From Kriegella sp963975415 (GTDB taxonomy: Bacteria > Bacteroidota > Bacteroidia > Flavobacteriales > Flavobacteriaceae), in the NCBI RefSeq assembly GCF_963975415.1, contig NZ_CAXBGN010000001.1, forward strand, positions 186,001 through 250,000: a stretch of 64,000 nt of DNA, written 5' to 3'. Under the pieces are notes generated by a model. It saw nothing but the letters and a program-made list of their open reading frames with translations, was not told the origin of the DNA and did not search any database. Positions 52,321 to 60,913 of this stretch are shown piece by piece (positions within the stretch are counted from its first letter, which is position 1; the number at the start of each line of letters is the position of its first letter). A program made the position numbers and the translations under genes.

Positions 52321-52971
52321 CTAAATTTTCCCCATTTTTTCCATAACAATCAAAATGAAAATGGGGATAGCCAAAAGAACGACCATCAAAGTTTCCGTTA
52401 ACAGTAAATCTGGTTTAAAAAGCAGGGTAACCAAATAGCCCCCAATAGCACCGCCGAAGTGAGCCGTATGCCCAATATTACCCATTCTACTTTTCATTCC
52501 GTAGATAGAATACATTAAATACCCGATGCCTACAATATATGCGGGAATGGGAATGGGAATAAAAAAGAGCATGAGATCCATACCAGGTTGTAATAGAATG
52601 GCCGCATATAAAATACCAGTAACCGCACCGCTGGCACCTACCGCGCTATAATACGGTTCATTCTTATGAAAGAAAAGGGCCAAAAGACTTCCTGCCAATA
52701 AACTGACAAAATATATAGCTATAAATTTTCCGGGCCCGAACCAACTAATAACCACATCGGCAAAAAAATAAAGCGTAAACATGTTAAAGAACAAATGAGC
52801 TACATCAACATGTAGAAATCCGGAAGTAAGCATGCGCTCTTTTTGTCCGGCATTTATGGGACTGATACCAAACTTATAACGTTCAAAAAAGGTGGGGTCG
52901 TTGAAACCTTTCAGGGAAACGAGCACATTGGCTACGATAATGGCAATCGTGGCCATATGAAGATTAAACAT
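52321..52971 (-). CDS. Rhomboid-family intramembrane serine protease
   Basis: A 216-residue six-helix membrane protease. Motifs: HVDVAHLFFNMFTLYFF (the HxxxHxxxN-like segment), nucleophile Ser in GASGAVTG, and His in GHTAHFGGAIGG, so the Ser-His dyad is intact. It cleaves membrane proteins within or near their transmembrane segments. It is driven by one half of a palindromic divergent promoter shared with the acyltransferase gene. The start may be Met1 or Met6. Confidence 0.92.
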   Translation of the reverse strand: MFNLHMATIAIIVANVLVSLKGFNDPTFFERYKFGISPINAGQKERMLTSGFLHVDVAHLFFNMFTLYFFADVVISWFGPGKFIAIYFVSLLAGSLLALFFHKNEPYYSAVGASGAVTGILYAAILLQPGMDLMLFFIPIPIPAYIVGIGYLMYSIYGMKSRMGNIGHTAHFGGAIGGYLVTLLFKPDLLLTETLMVVLLAIPIFILIVMEKMGKI

Positions 52972-53000
52972 AGTAAAAGAAGTTATATTATTTTTGGTAC

Positions 53001-53018
53001 CAAATATAGCTATATTTG
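53001..53018. promoter_or_regulatory. Palindromic divergent promoter with two back-to-back -7 elements
   Basis: CAAATATAGCTATATTTG is a perfect 18-bp palindrome carrying TATATTTG (TAnnTTTG) on each strand: minus-strand copy 53008-53001 for rhomboid (ATG at 52971) and plus-strand copy 53011-53018 for the acyltransferase (ATG at 53037). The two start sites could not be occupied at once. Confidence 0.6.
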
Positions 53019-53036
53019 CCCAGTATAAATGATTAC

Positions 53037-53933
53037 ATGCAGCTACTCGTTTTTATCTTGGTTTATCCGCTCTTATGGCTCATTTCGATACTACCCCATC
53101 GTATGTTCTACGGCTTTTCAGATTTTGTTTTCTTCATGGTCTATCATGTTGTAGGTTATCGAAAAGAAGTAGTACAGGCCAATTTGGTGTTGGTTTTTCC
53201 TGAAAAATCACTAGATGAAATAAAGGAAATCCAAAAAAAGTTTTACAAACATATGTGCGATATGTTTTTGGAAATGGTAAAAACTATGAATCTGTCAAAA
53301 GCAGAAGTAAAAAAAAGATACCATTTAACAAACTTGGAAGAATTTCAAGAAATCGAGAAAGAAAAAACAGTTCTTGTCGTTTGTGCCCATTATGCAAATT
53401 GGGAGTGGAACGTCAGCATTAACAACTATGTTGATACCAAAGGCTATGCCGTATACCAAAAGATAGGCAACAAATACTTCGATGCCTTTATCAAAAAGGT
53501 CAGGGCCCGTTGGAATACCACGTTGATTACCACCTCAGAAACCCCTAAAACGGTAATAAGGAATAAAAAAAACGGAATCAAGTCGGGTTACGGAATGGTA
53601 AGCGACCAATCACCACAGGTAAGCCGTGCTCAATATTGGAGTGAATTTATGGGGGTTACCGTTCCAATTTATAATGGTGCGGAATCCCTTGCCCGTAAAT
53701 TGAATTTGGCCGTGGTATTCTTAAAAGTCTCAAAAGTGAAGCGAGGTTATTATCAAGCAACATTTATTCCAATTACCCTCGAGGGAAAAAATACTGAGAA
53801 AAATGAAATTACCGACCGATTTCTTCGCTTGACCGAGCAACAGATTCGGGAAAGACCGGAGCATTACCTATGGACGCATAGGCGGTGGAAACACAGGGAT
53901 AAAGTTCCTGAAAAGTTTAAATCACCGAAGTAA
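53037..53933 (+). CDS. LpxL/HtrB-like lysophospholipid acyltransferase
   Basis: A 298-residue protein from Met at 53037 (a TTG at 53016 overlaps the promoter). One N-terminal membrane segment, then the acyltransferase motif HYANWE (His-x4-Glu, about 117-122), as in late lipid A acyltransferases. The fold continues to the C-terminal WTHRRWKHR segment. It transfers an acyl chain onto lipid A or a related glycolipid; substrate not determined. The next gene, a lipid hydroxylase, begins 77 bases later and may work on similar lipids. Confidence 0.87.
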   Translation: MQLLVFILVYPLLWLISILPHRMFYGFSDFVFFMVYHVVGYRKEVVQANLVLVFPEKSLDEIKEIQKKFYKHMCDMFLEMVKTMNLSKAEVKKRYHLTNLEEFQEIEKEKTVLVVCAHYANWEWNVSINNYVDTKGYAVYQKIGNKYFDAFIKKVRARWNTTLITTSETPKTVIRNKKNGIKSGYGMVSDQSPQVSRAQYWSEFMGVTVPIYNGAESLARKLNLAVVFLKVSKVKRGYYQATFIPITLEGKNTEKNEITDRFLRLTEQQIRERPEHYLWTHRRWKHRDKVPEKFKSPK

Positions 53934-54010
53934 TCCCATGGTTTCAGTTCAAGCTCGAACTGGCCATTTTTCTCCGGATTTAAAAAAAAAGCTATATTGT
54001 CACCTATTTT

Positions 54011-55012
54011 ATGGAAATTCTCGAAACAATTTACCAAGAAGTAATCGGGTTTTTAGGAATTTCCCAGGCATGGGAAATTTTAAGGACCGGAAACTTTGCT
54101 GCATTAAGAACCTATGAGGGGTTCACAGCATTTATATTCCCTATTATTCCTTTCTTGGTGCTATTAGAGTTGACACTAGGTCTAATTTACAAAAAACCCC
54201 ACTCCAAAGTATATAAGGTCAATTTCCTTATTTATATATTTAATCGGGTTGTTGGCCGTTTCATTGCCATTGCCATGGTTACTTGGATTATTGGTTTCTT
54301 TCAACCACTGGCACCTTTTCAGACCAGTTTTACCTGGTATTGGTTTATATATGGCTATATCGTATGGGAGTTTGGTCATTTTTTATATCATTACTGGGGC
54401 CACAAGGTTCGCTTGTTTTGGTGTCTGCATTCTACACATCATGCGCCCGAAGAAATGAACCTATCGGTAACCTATGCCCACTTTTTTCTTGAGGCCCCCT
54501 ATGCAGATACCATCAGAACCACAGTTTGCATATTGGCAGGCATTGAACCTACCATGCTCTTTGTTATCATGTTCATTGATGGAACCTACGGTGCTTTTAT
54601 TCACGTGGGCGAAAACTTAATGAAAAATGGTCGGTTCGGATTTTTAGAAAAGTATATACTTACACCTTCACACCATAGGGTGCACCATGCCAAAAATCCA
54701 CTTTACATGGACACCAATTTCTGTAACCTATTAAATATATGGGATCGGGTTTTTCGAACCTATCAAGAAGAACAAGAAGATGTAAAAATCGAATATGGCA
54801 TTACACGCGAAATGAATTCGGGAAATTTTATGGATGTCTATTTTGGTGAAATAGTAGCACTAGCCAAAGATGTATGGCATGCCCCAGGAATCAAAAACAA
54901 ATTACTTTACCTTGTAATGCCCCCAGGTTGGCACCATACTGGTGACCATAAAACTGCTAAAGTCGTACGGACCGACTATTTCAATTCCCAAAAAGTCAAA
55001 GTCAAGGTGTAA
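54011..55012 (+). CDS. Sterol-desaturase/fatty acid hydroxylase-family membrane protein
   Basis: A 333-residue protein with at least five membrane segments. Di-iron histidine motifs: HFLYHYWGHK (about 124-133), HSTHHAPEE (about 142-150) and HRVHHAKN (about 220-227). It should hydroxylate or desaturate a lipid at a non-heme di-iron centre. Bacterial relatives modify carotenoids, ornithine lipids or fatty acids; the substrate here is unknown. Its 3' end overlaps the convergent nuclease gene by 11 bases. Confidence 0.9.
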   Translation: MEILETIYQEVIGFLGISQAWEILRTGNFAALRTYEGFTAFIFPIIPFLVLLELTLGLIYKKPHSKVYKVNFLIYIFNRVVGRFIAIAMVTWIIGFFQPLAPFQTSFTWYWFIYGYIVWEFGHFLYHYWGHKVRLFWCLHSTHHAPEEMNLSVTYAHFFLEAPYADTIRTTVCILAGIEPTMLFVIMFIDGTYGAFIHVGENLMKNGRFGFLEKYILTPSHHRVHHAKNPLYMDTNFCNLLNIWDRVFRTYQEEQEDVKIEYGITREMNSGNFMDVYFGEIVALAKDVWHAPGIKNKLLYLVMPPGWHHTGDHKTAKVVRTDYFNSQKVKVKV

Positions 55013-55778
55013 AAACCAAAGTAGCCATTACGATACAGTGATCGCTGGCATAATTCTCACACAGTACCTTATATTCCAACATTTTCCAATGTTTTGGCTG
55101 GTTGTATAGAATATAATCAATTTTTTTATGGGGTCCTGTTGAAGGGTATGTTCCTTGTTGCGCTTCCGAAATGGTCGATTTAGTAAAAGCTTTTGTAATA
55201 ATGTTGATGGTTTCGCTTTCAGGAGTAGCATTCAAATCTCCTAAAAGCAATGTGGGGTATTTTGATTCTCCCAACTGTTTTACCAGAGCATTGGCCTGCA
55301 TCATTCTATCTTTCTCATCTTTTTGGTGATCTAAGTGAGTACCCACAAACTGAATGATATTACCATTTTTTGTTTTGACCCGCACTACGGCAGCTGCCCT
55401 TGGTTCTGAATTCGGTAAATGCGGAAGGGCAATATTCTCTGTACTGATAAAGCTATATTTCGAGAGCACTCCTTCTCCATATTCCCCACCATCATAATAC
55501 ATGGCCCTAGCGAATAAAGAAGCCATTTGTGTACGATATCCCAATTCAGTAGGCAAATCATAGTTTTTGGCCCTATTTGTTTTAAAATCCACCTCTTGAA
55601 GTGCGACAAGATCAGGGGAATACGAATTTATAACTCCGGCAATCGTATCCAAATTAAAATCGTTCTTCACGGTAGCCCCGTGAAGAATATTAAAACTCAT
55701 TACCCTTAAAGTGTCCGATTGAGCCTGACTTACCTTCATGGTCAGGCCAATAAAAAGAACGATCAATAGTTTTCTCAT
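55002..55778 (-). CDS. Secreted endonuclease/exonuclease/phosphatase-family protein
   Basis: A 258-residue protein with a signal peptide (cleaved near VSQAQS). The EEP fold is recognised from MSFNILHG (Asn metal ligand), LVALQEVD (Glu ligand), VGTHLDHQ (His), LLGDLNATPES (Asp-Asn pair) and ASDHCIVMA (Asp-His). All catalytic residues are present. Likely exported phosphodiesterase or nuclease; substrate unknown. Confidence 0.9.
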   Translation of the reverse strand: MRKLLIVLFIGLTMKVSQAQSDTLRVMSFNILHGATVKNDFNLDTIAGVINSYSPDLVALQEVDFKTNRAKNYDLPTELGYRTQMASLFARAMYYDGGEYGEGVLSKYSFISTENIALPHLPNSEPRAAAVVRVKTKNGNIIQFVGTHLDHQKDEKDRMMQANALVKQLGESKYPTLLLGDLNATPESETINIITKAFTKSTISEAQQGTYPSTGPHKKIDYILYNQPKHWKMLEYKVLCENYASDHCIVMATLVFTP

Positions 55779-55793
55779 TTTCCAATACTAAAT

Positions 55794-57182
55794 TTATAGG
55801 CCAGCAACAGTCTTTATTTCTTCAATAATCCTATCTGCCAAGTTATCGGCTTCCGATTGACTCTTTGCTTCTGTATAAATTCTAATAATGGGCTCCGTAT
55901 TTGATTTTCTCAAATGCACCCAATTCTCAGGAAAGTCAATTTTAACACCATCGATGGTAGTGATATCCTCATTTTTATACTTTTCGGCCATAGCCTTCAA
56001 AATACCATCTACATCTAAACCAGGTGTTAGTTGGATCTTCTTTTTACTCATAAAGTAACTGGGGTAACTATCGCGTAAATCCCTAACCGTGCCTCCGCGT
56101 TCGGCCATTAACATAAGGAATAAAGCAGTGCCGACCAGCGAATCGCGCCCATAATGACTTTCAGGGTAGATAATACCTCCATTACCTTCACCGCCAATAA
56201 TAGCCCGATTTTCTTTCATTTTAGTGACTACGTTCACCTCTCCTACCGCAGAAGCTTCATAAGTTCCCCCATGTTTTTCGGTAATGTCTCGTAAAGCTCT
56301 TGACGATGATAGGTTCGAGACCGTATTTCCTTTTGTTTTTCCTAATACATAATCGGCACAAGCCACCAAGGTATATTCTTCCCCGAACATTTCGCCATCG
56401 TTCGTAATAAAAGCCAAACGGTCGACATCGGGGTCGACAACAATTCCGAAATCAGCTTTTTCTTTAATGACCAAGTCACAAATATCCCCTAAATGTTCTT
56501 TTAAAGGTTCGGGGTTGTGTGGAAAATGTCCGGTCGGGTCACAATACAATTTTACCACTTCTACATCCAAAGCCTCCAATAACTTCGGAATTGCAATTCC
56601 CCCGGTTGAATTCACGGCATCCACAACAACCTTGAACTTGGCTTTTTTAATCGTTTCGGCATCTACCAAAGAAAGGTTTAAAACTTCATCAATATGTATG
56701 TCGATGTAGGCATCGTTCTTTGTTGTTGAACCCAAATCATCCACTTCCGCAAAATCAAACGCCTCCTTTTCGGCTATTTCGAGAATTGCGGCTCCTTGGG
56801 AAGCATCTAAAAACTCTCCTTTTTCGTTTAAAAGCTTTAAGGCATTCCATTGCTTTGGGTTATGGCTCGCCGTCAATATTATACCCCCATCTGCATTTTC
56901 CAAGGGCACTGCAATCTCTACTGTGGGCGTTGTCGATAAATCTAAATCGACTACTTCAATACCGAGACCGACTAAGGTTGAAACCACCAAATTCTGAATC
57001 ATTTCCCCCGAAAGTCGTGCATCACGACCGACAACCACTTTTAATTTTTCTTTATTCGAATAATTTTTCAGCCAACTGCCGTAGGCGGCCGCAAATTTAA
57101 CGGTGTCTATTGGTGTAAGGTTGTCGTTGGTTTTCCCTCCAATTGTTCCGCGTATACCTGATATCGATTTTATAAGTGTCAT
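55794..57182 (-). CDS. glmM: Phosphoglucosamine mutase-like enzyme
   Basis: A 462-residue alpha-D-phosphohexomutase from Met at 57182, giving the usual MTLIKSISGIRGTIGG opening (an ATG at 57203 lies in the promoter). Phosphoserine in LTASHNPK (about 100), metal loop DPDVDRLAF (about 246-254), sugar loop GGEGNGGIIYPE (about 333-344) and phosphate loop RKSNTEPIIRIY near the C-terminus. GlmM makes glucosamine-1-phosphate for peptidoglycan and lipopolysaccharide; the phosphohexomutase family can also use mannose or glucose. A -7 element lies just upstream. Confidence 0.88.
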   Translation of the reverse strand: MTLIKSISGIRGTIGGKTNDNLTPIDTVKFAAAYGSWLKNYSNKEKLKVVVGRDARLSGEMIQNLVVSTLVGLGIEVVDLDLSTTPTVEIAVPLENADGGIILTASHNPKQWNALKLLNEKGEFLDASQGAAILEIAEKEAFDFAEVDDLGSTTKNDAYIDIHIDEVLNLSLVDAETIKKAKFKVVVDAVNSTGGIAIPKLLEALDVEVVKLYCDPTGHFPHNPEPLKEHLGDICDLVIKEKADFGIVVDPDVDRLAFITNDGEMFGEEYTLVACADYVLGKTKGNTVSNLSSSRALRDITEKHGGTYEASAVGEVNVVTKMKENRAIIGGEGNGGIIYPESHYGRDSLVGTALFLMLMAERGGTVRDLRDSYPSYFMSKKKIQLTPGLDVDGILKAMAEKYKNEDITTIDGVKIDFPENWVHLRKSNTEPIIRIYTEAKSQSEADNLADRIIEEIKTVAGL

Positions 57183-57200
57183 GTATTTGAAAAGTTTTTG

Positions 57201-57208
57201 CAAATATA
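57201..57208 (-). promoter_or_regulatory. -7 element of the glmM-like gene
   Basis: On the minus strand TATATTTG fits TAnnTTTG, 18 bases before the ATG at 57182. Confidence 0.6.
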
Positions 57209-57270
57209 CAGGTCTAAGGTTAACCTTAAGTTACTTATTAGTAATTTCGAAATTTAAATTTTCATTTTTT

Positions 57271-57861
57271 ATGAACTATTTGGCGCATATTTTTTTATCA
57301 TTTGACCATGCCGAAGTAACAATTGGAAATTTTATTGCCGATAGTATACGTGGTAAAAAGTATAAGCACTTGCCTATACCGGTTCAAAAAGGAATTATAT
57401 TACATCGTGCAATAGATACATTTACCGATGCCCACCCTACGGTACGCAAAAGCACCAAACGACTTCACAAAAATTACAGTCATTATAGCGGAGTCATAGT
57501 TGATATTTTTTATGATCATTTTCTCGCTAAGAATTGGGCCAATTATTCGGCGGTGCCCTTGCCTATTTTTGTGGATAATTTTTATGATTTACTGGAAGAC
57601 AATTTAGCTATACTTCCCCTAAACGTACAACGAATGATGCCTTATATGATTACCGACAATTGGATTTTAAGTTATGCAAAGTTGGAAGGAATAGCCCGCG
57701 TTTTGGAAGGCATGAACAGAAGAACCAAAAATCGGTCAAAAATGAATTTTGCCATAGTTGATCTTGAGGAGCATTATGATAAATTTGAATCGGAATTTAC
57801 CTCCTTTTTTGAAGAACTAACCGTTTTTTCCAAACAAAAGTATATCTCACTATGCGAATAA
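57271..57861 (+). CDS. ACP phosphodiesterase-like protein (AcpH family)
   Basis: A 196-residue protein from ATG 57271; an open frame from 57103 runs through the neighbour's start region and is not the real start. MNYLAHIFLS, GNFIADSIRG, HRAIDTFTDAHP and DIFYDHFLAKNW match the AcpH/HD-like family, which removes 4'-phosphopantetheine from ACP or acts on related phosphodiesters. Conserved His and Asp residues for a metal site are present. It overlaps the gamma-glutamyltransferase gene by 10 bases, so they form an operon. Confidence 0.85.
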   Translation: MNYLAHIFLSFDHAEVTIGNFIADSIRGKKYKHLPIPVQKGIILHRAIDTFTDAHPTVRKSTKRLHKNYSHYSGVIVDIFYDHFLAKNWANYSAVPLPIFVDNFYDLLEDNLAILPLNVQRMMPYMITDNWILSYAKLEGIARVLEGMNRRTKNRSKMNFAIVDLEEHYDKFESEFTSFFEELTVFSKQKYISLCE

Positions 57862-59534
57862 CCATTCTAATTTTTCTATTCATTCTATTTGTAAACTGTA
57901 AAACAAAACCTGCAGCACCAACGGGATTGGTAACCGAAAAAGCCATGGTCGTTTCGGCCCGTGAGGAAGCCTCAAGAATCGGAACGGAAATCTTAAAAAA
58001 AGGAGGCAATGCTTTTGACGCCATGGTGGCTACCGAAATGGCCCTTGCGGTTGCCTACCCTTTTGCAGGGAATCTGGGTGGTGGCGGATTCATGGTGTAC
58101 AGAAAATCGAATGGGGAAGTCGGCAGTTTAGATTATCGGGAAAAAGCTCCTTTGTCGGCGCATAGAGACATGTATCTCGACTCGTTAGGGAATGTAATCC
58201 CCGGTATGAGTACAAAAGGGGCTACTGCTGTCGGAGTTCCGGGAACTGTGGCTGGAGTTTATGAAGTACATAAAAAATTTGGAAGTTTACCCTTCAGTGA
58301 CCTATTGGCCCCTGTGATACAATTAGCGGAAAAAGGGGTAGTTGTTACCCAAAAGCAAGCTGCACGCTTGGAAAGTTATCGAGAGGTTATGTTAGAGGTA
58401 AACGGTGACAGTCTTGCATTTCCGATTGCTTGTCAGGCCGGTGACACCATTAAATATGAAGTCTTGGCCAATACTTTGAAGCGTATTGCCGAGAAGGGGC
58501 GTGATGGATTTTACAAAGGTAAAACAGCAAAAAAACTTGCCGCATTTGTTCAAAAAAAAGGCGGCTATATTACAGAAAAAGACCTTGAAAGCTATGAGGC
58601 CAAATGGAGGGACCCGATTGTTTTCAATTATAAAGATTTAAAATTGATCTCCATGAGTCCGCCGAGTAGCGGAGGTTTTACAATCAACCAAATTCTAAAA
58701 ATGATCGAACCGTTTGATATTTCGGAATTCGAACATAATTCTACCAAGGCCATACAGTTGTTCACGGAAGCTTCAAGAAGGGCCTATGCCGATCGCAACT
58801 ATTTTTTGGGAGATCCTGATTTTGTAACTATTCCATTGAAAGAATTGTTGAGCGAAAACTATTTAAAAGAACGTATGCAGAATTTTTCATTTGACCAAGC
58901 AACGGCATCCTCGGCAGTGGCACATGGTCAAGTAGAAGTATTGGAAAGTATGGAGACTACCCACTACTCCATTATTGATGCTAGCGGAAATGCGGTTTCG
59001 GCCACTACTACCATAAATGGGGGTTATGGCTCTAAGCTATATTCCAATGAACTTGGTTTTTTTCTTAACAATGAAATGGATGACTTTAGTGCAAAATCGG
59101 GTGTACCCAATATGTTCGGACTGGTCGGTGCAGAGGCGAATAGCATTGCTCCCGAAAAACGTATGTTGAGCAGTATGACCCCAACCATTGTAGAAAAAGA
59201 AGGAAAACTTTGGCTTGTTGTGGGTACTCCGGGAGGTTCAACGATCATTACCGCGGTTGCTCAGACCATACTCAATGCTTATGAGTTCAATATGAGTATG
59301 CAAGATGCCGTAAACGCACCACGTTTTCATCATCAATGGCTCCCTGATGTGGTCATCTTCGAGCCCAAAGGATTTTCGCCAACTCTAATTCAGGAGCTTA
59401 AGGATAAAAATTATATCATTAACGAAAATCGCACCCCAATTATAGGCAAGGTAGACGCTATTCGCGTACTACCCGATGGTCGTCTTGAAGGCGGAGCCGA
59501 CCATCGCGGTGACGATACGGCAGTCGGTTATTAA
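57852..59534 (+). CDS. ggt: Gamma-glutamyltransferase lipoprotein
   Basis: A 560-residue N-terminal-nucleophile hydrolase with lipobox FVNCKTK. It is autocleaved before Thr369 in METTHYS, giving a large and a small chain. The large chain has AVAYPFAGNLGGGGF and REKAPL; the small chain has the PGGSTIIT glycine loop near residue 461. It cleaves glutathione and gamma-glutamyl compounds in the periplasm or at the outer membrane. Residues needed for processing look intact, so it should be active. Co-transcribed with the AcpH-like gene. Confidence 0.92.
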   Translation: MRITILIFLFILFVNCKTKPAAPTGLVTEKAMVVSAREEASRIGTEILKKGGNAFDAMVATEMALAVAYPFAGNLGGGGFMVYRKSNGEVGSLDYREKAPLSAHRDMYLDSLGNVIPGMSTKGATAVGVPGTVAGVYEVHKKFGSLPFSDLLAPVIQLAEKGVVVTQKQAARLESYREVMLEVNGDSLAFPIACQAGDTIKYEVLANTLKRIAEKGRDGFYKGKTAKKLAAFVQKKGGYITEKDLESYEAKWRDPIVFNYKDLKLISMSPPSSGGFTINQILKMIEPFDISEFEHNSTKAIQLFTEASRRAYADRNYFLGDPDFVTIPLKELLSENYLKERMQNFSFDQATASSAVAHGQVEVLESMETTHYSIIDASGNAVSATTTINGGYGSKLYSNELGFFLNNEMDDFSAKSGVPNMFGLVGAEANSIAPEKRMLSSMTPTIVEKEGKLWLVVGTPGGSTIITAVAQTILNAYEFNMSMQDAVNAPRFHHQWLPDVVIFEPKGFSPTLIQELKDKNYIINENRTPIIGKVDAIRVLPDGRLEGGADHRGDDTAVGY

Positions 59535-59626
59535 AGGTTTGGGTAACGACAAAAAGGAGAAATACAAAAACCTCACGGTAGTATGTAGTACTCAGGCAAA
59601 TCATAGTCTAATTTAAAAAAGTCATT

Positions 59627-60055
59627 ATGACCATTGAAATACTTCAAAAATCGAGCTTAACCCCATCCATTGCACAACAGATTAGGTCTCTTTTCAACCA
59701 ACTCAATTCTGAAATAAGTCAGTTGATTATCGATAAGGTGCTGGTGCCGGACAATACTATCGTTTTTGCTGTTTGTAGGGAAGGTGATGAACTCATCGGA
59801 ATGGCTGCAATGGCTACTTACAAAGTGATTTCAGGACACAAAGGAATGGTTGAGGATGTTATTGTCTCAGCCAATCATCGCGGCAAGGGAATAGGAAAAA
59901 AACTGATGCTAAAATTATTGGAAGAAGGAAAAAAACAACAACTGAATGAAATACTCTTATTTTCGGGCCATCATCGACTTCCTGCTATTACTCTTTATAA
60001 AAGTCTAGGTTTTCAACTGAAAAACAGCGGACTTTATACTTTAAAAGTAGGGTAA
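59627..60055 (+). CDS. GNAT-family N-acetyltransferase
   Basis: A 142-residue acetyltransferase. Motif A has VEDVIVSANHRGKGIGKKL (about 77-95), the Q/RxxGxG/A acetyl-CoA loop; LPAITLYKSLGF near the C-terminus supplies the catalytic-region Tyr. Substrate unknown. Short 3' gap to the convergent repressor gene. Confidence 0.88.
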   Translation: MTIEILQKSSLTPSIAQQIRSLFNQLNSEISQLIIDKVLVPDNTIVFAVCREGDELIGMAAMATYKVISGHKGMVEDVIVSANHRGKGIGKKLMLKLLEEGKKQQLNEILLFSGHHRLPAITLYKSLGFQLKNSGLYTLKVG

Positions 60056-60061
60056 TCAGCC

Positions 60062-60823
60062 CTAATTAGGTTTTAATTGGCTTTTTAACTCTTCCATAGA
60101 TTCCTGTAGCTGCCGTAATAATCCCTTTTCGGTAGTTGCATCTACTCCAAAAGTAATTTTACTACTAACCTGCCAAATTTCCTGAATCTGAAACGGTTTA
60201 ATTTCATAAGGAGGATAGGTCTCGTTCAAGGAAATTAATGTTACATTATTAGAATTCGGGCGTCTTTCGATTTTTTTGACCAAAACGGCATCTTGAAGCA
60301 CCACCACATACATCTTGTTCGGGTTGACCTCGTCAATATTTTCCACGGCCTTGGCCAAGACCCATTCCCCCGGTTTTAAATTGGGCAACATGCTATCCCC
60401 TTCAACTTGAAAGCCGCGATATGTGGCATTACGGAATTCCGGTATTGGGAAATCAAAGGCCGGCAATTGTTGATACCAACTAGTATCTTGAATATTCTGC
60501 GGATAACCCGCCGCTGCTTTTGCGTTTACCAACACCATATTATCCCTTTCTTGGGAATCGACCGTAACCACTTTAGGAATTACACTGACTCTTGATGTTT
60601 CCAAATACTGTTGCTCGCTTTCCCCAAATAACCATAGCGGATTAATCTTAAACTGTTTCAATAGTTCCGTTACGACCTTTCCCGACAATTTGGTACGACC
60701 ACGTTCAATATCGGCAGTCGTGCTGGAAATACCCAACAATTTGGCAAATTCGGCCTGTGTATATCCCAGATCACGACGTATATCTATAAACCGCTTAAGT
60801 GTAAGTTCATTTTCCATATCCAA
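60062..60823 (-). CDS. XRE-S24 (LexA-like) repressor of the DNA repair cassette
   Basis: A 253-residue regulator. An N-terminal HTH (about 6-60, RRDLGYTQAEFAKLLGISSTT) is followed by an S24 peptidase domain with cleavage site Ala105-Gly106 (KAAAGYP), nucleophile Ser144 in GDSMLPN and Lys183 in LVKKIE. This is the arrangement of LexA and CI-type repressors that self-cleave on RecA activation. It is divergent from the radical-SAM repair pair, with three palindromic operators between them, so it likely represses both itself and the pair. Phage repressor origin is possible, but no phage genes are nearby. Confidence 0.88.
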   Translation of the reverse strand: MDMENELTLKRFIDIRRDLGYTQAEFAKLLGISSTTADIERGRTKLSGKVVTELLKQFKINPLWLFGESEQQYLETSRVSVIPKVVTVDSQERDNMVLVNAKAAAGYPQNIQDTSWYQQLPAFDFPIPEFRNATYRGFQVEGDSMLPNLKPGEWVLAKAVENIDEVNPNKMYVVVLQDAVLVKKIERRPNSNNVTLISLNETYPPYEIKPFQIQEIWQVSSKITFGVDATTEKGLLRQLQESMEELKSQLKPN

Positions 60824-60835
60824 ATATACACATTC

Positions 60836-60887
60836 TGGAATATATCCAAAATTTTATTGGAATATTTCCATAATTAGGAATATTTCC
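60836..60887. promoter_or_regulatory. Three palindromic operators GGAATATWTCC
   Basis: Near-identical palindromes TGGAATATATCCA (60836-60848), TGGAATATTTCCA (60858-60870) and GGAATATTTCC (60877-60887), start-to-start spacing 22 and 18 bases, in the gap between the repressor and the radical-SAM gene. Half sites lie at both flanks (near 60813 and 60896). The repeats resemble a repressor array where several dimers bind cooperatively. Confidence 0.75.
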
Positions 60888-60913
60888 ATATTTTTGGATT
60901 ATATACAAATTAT

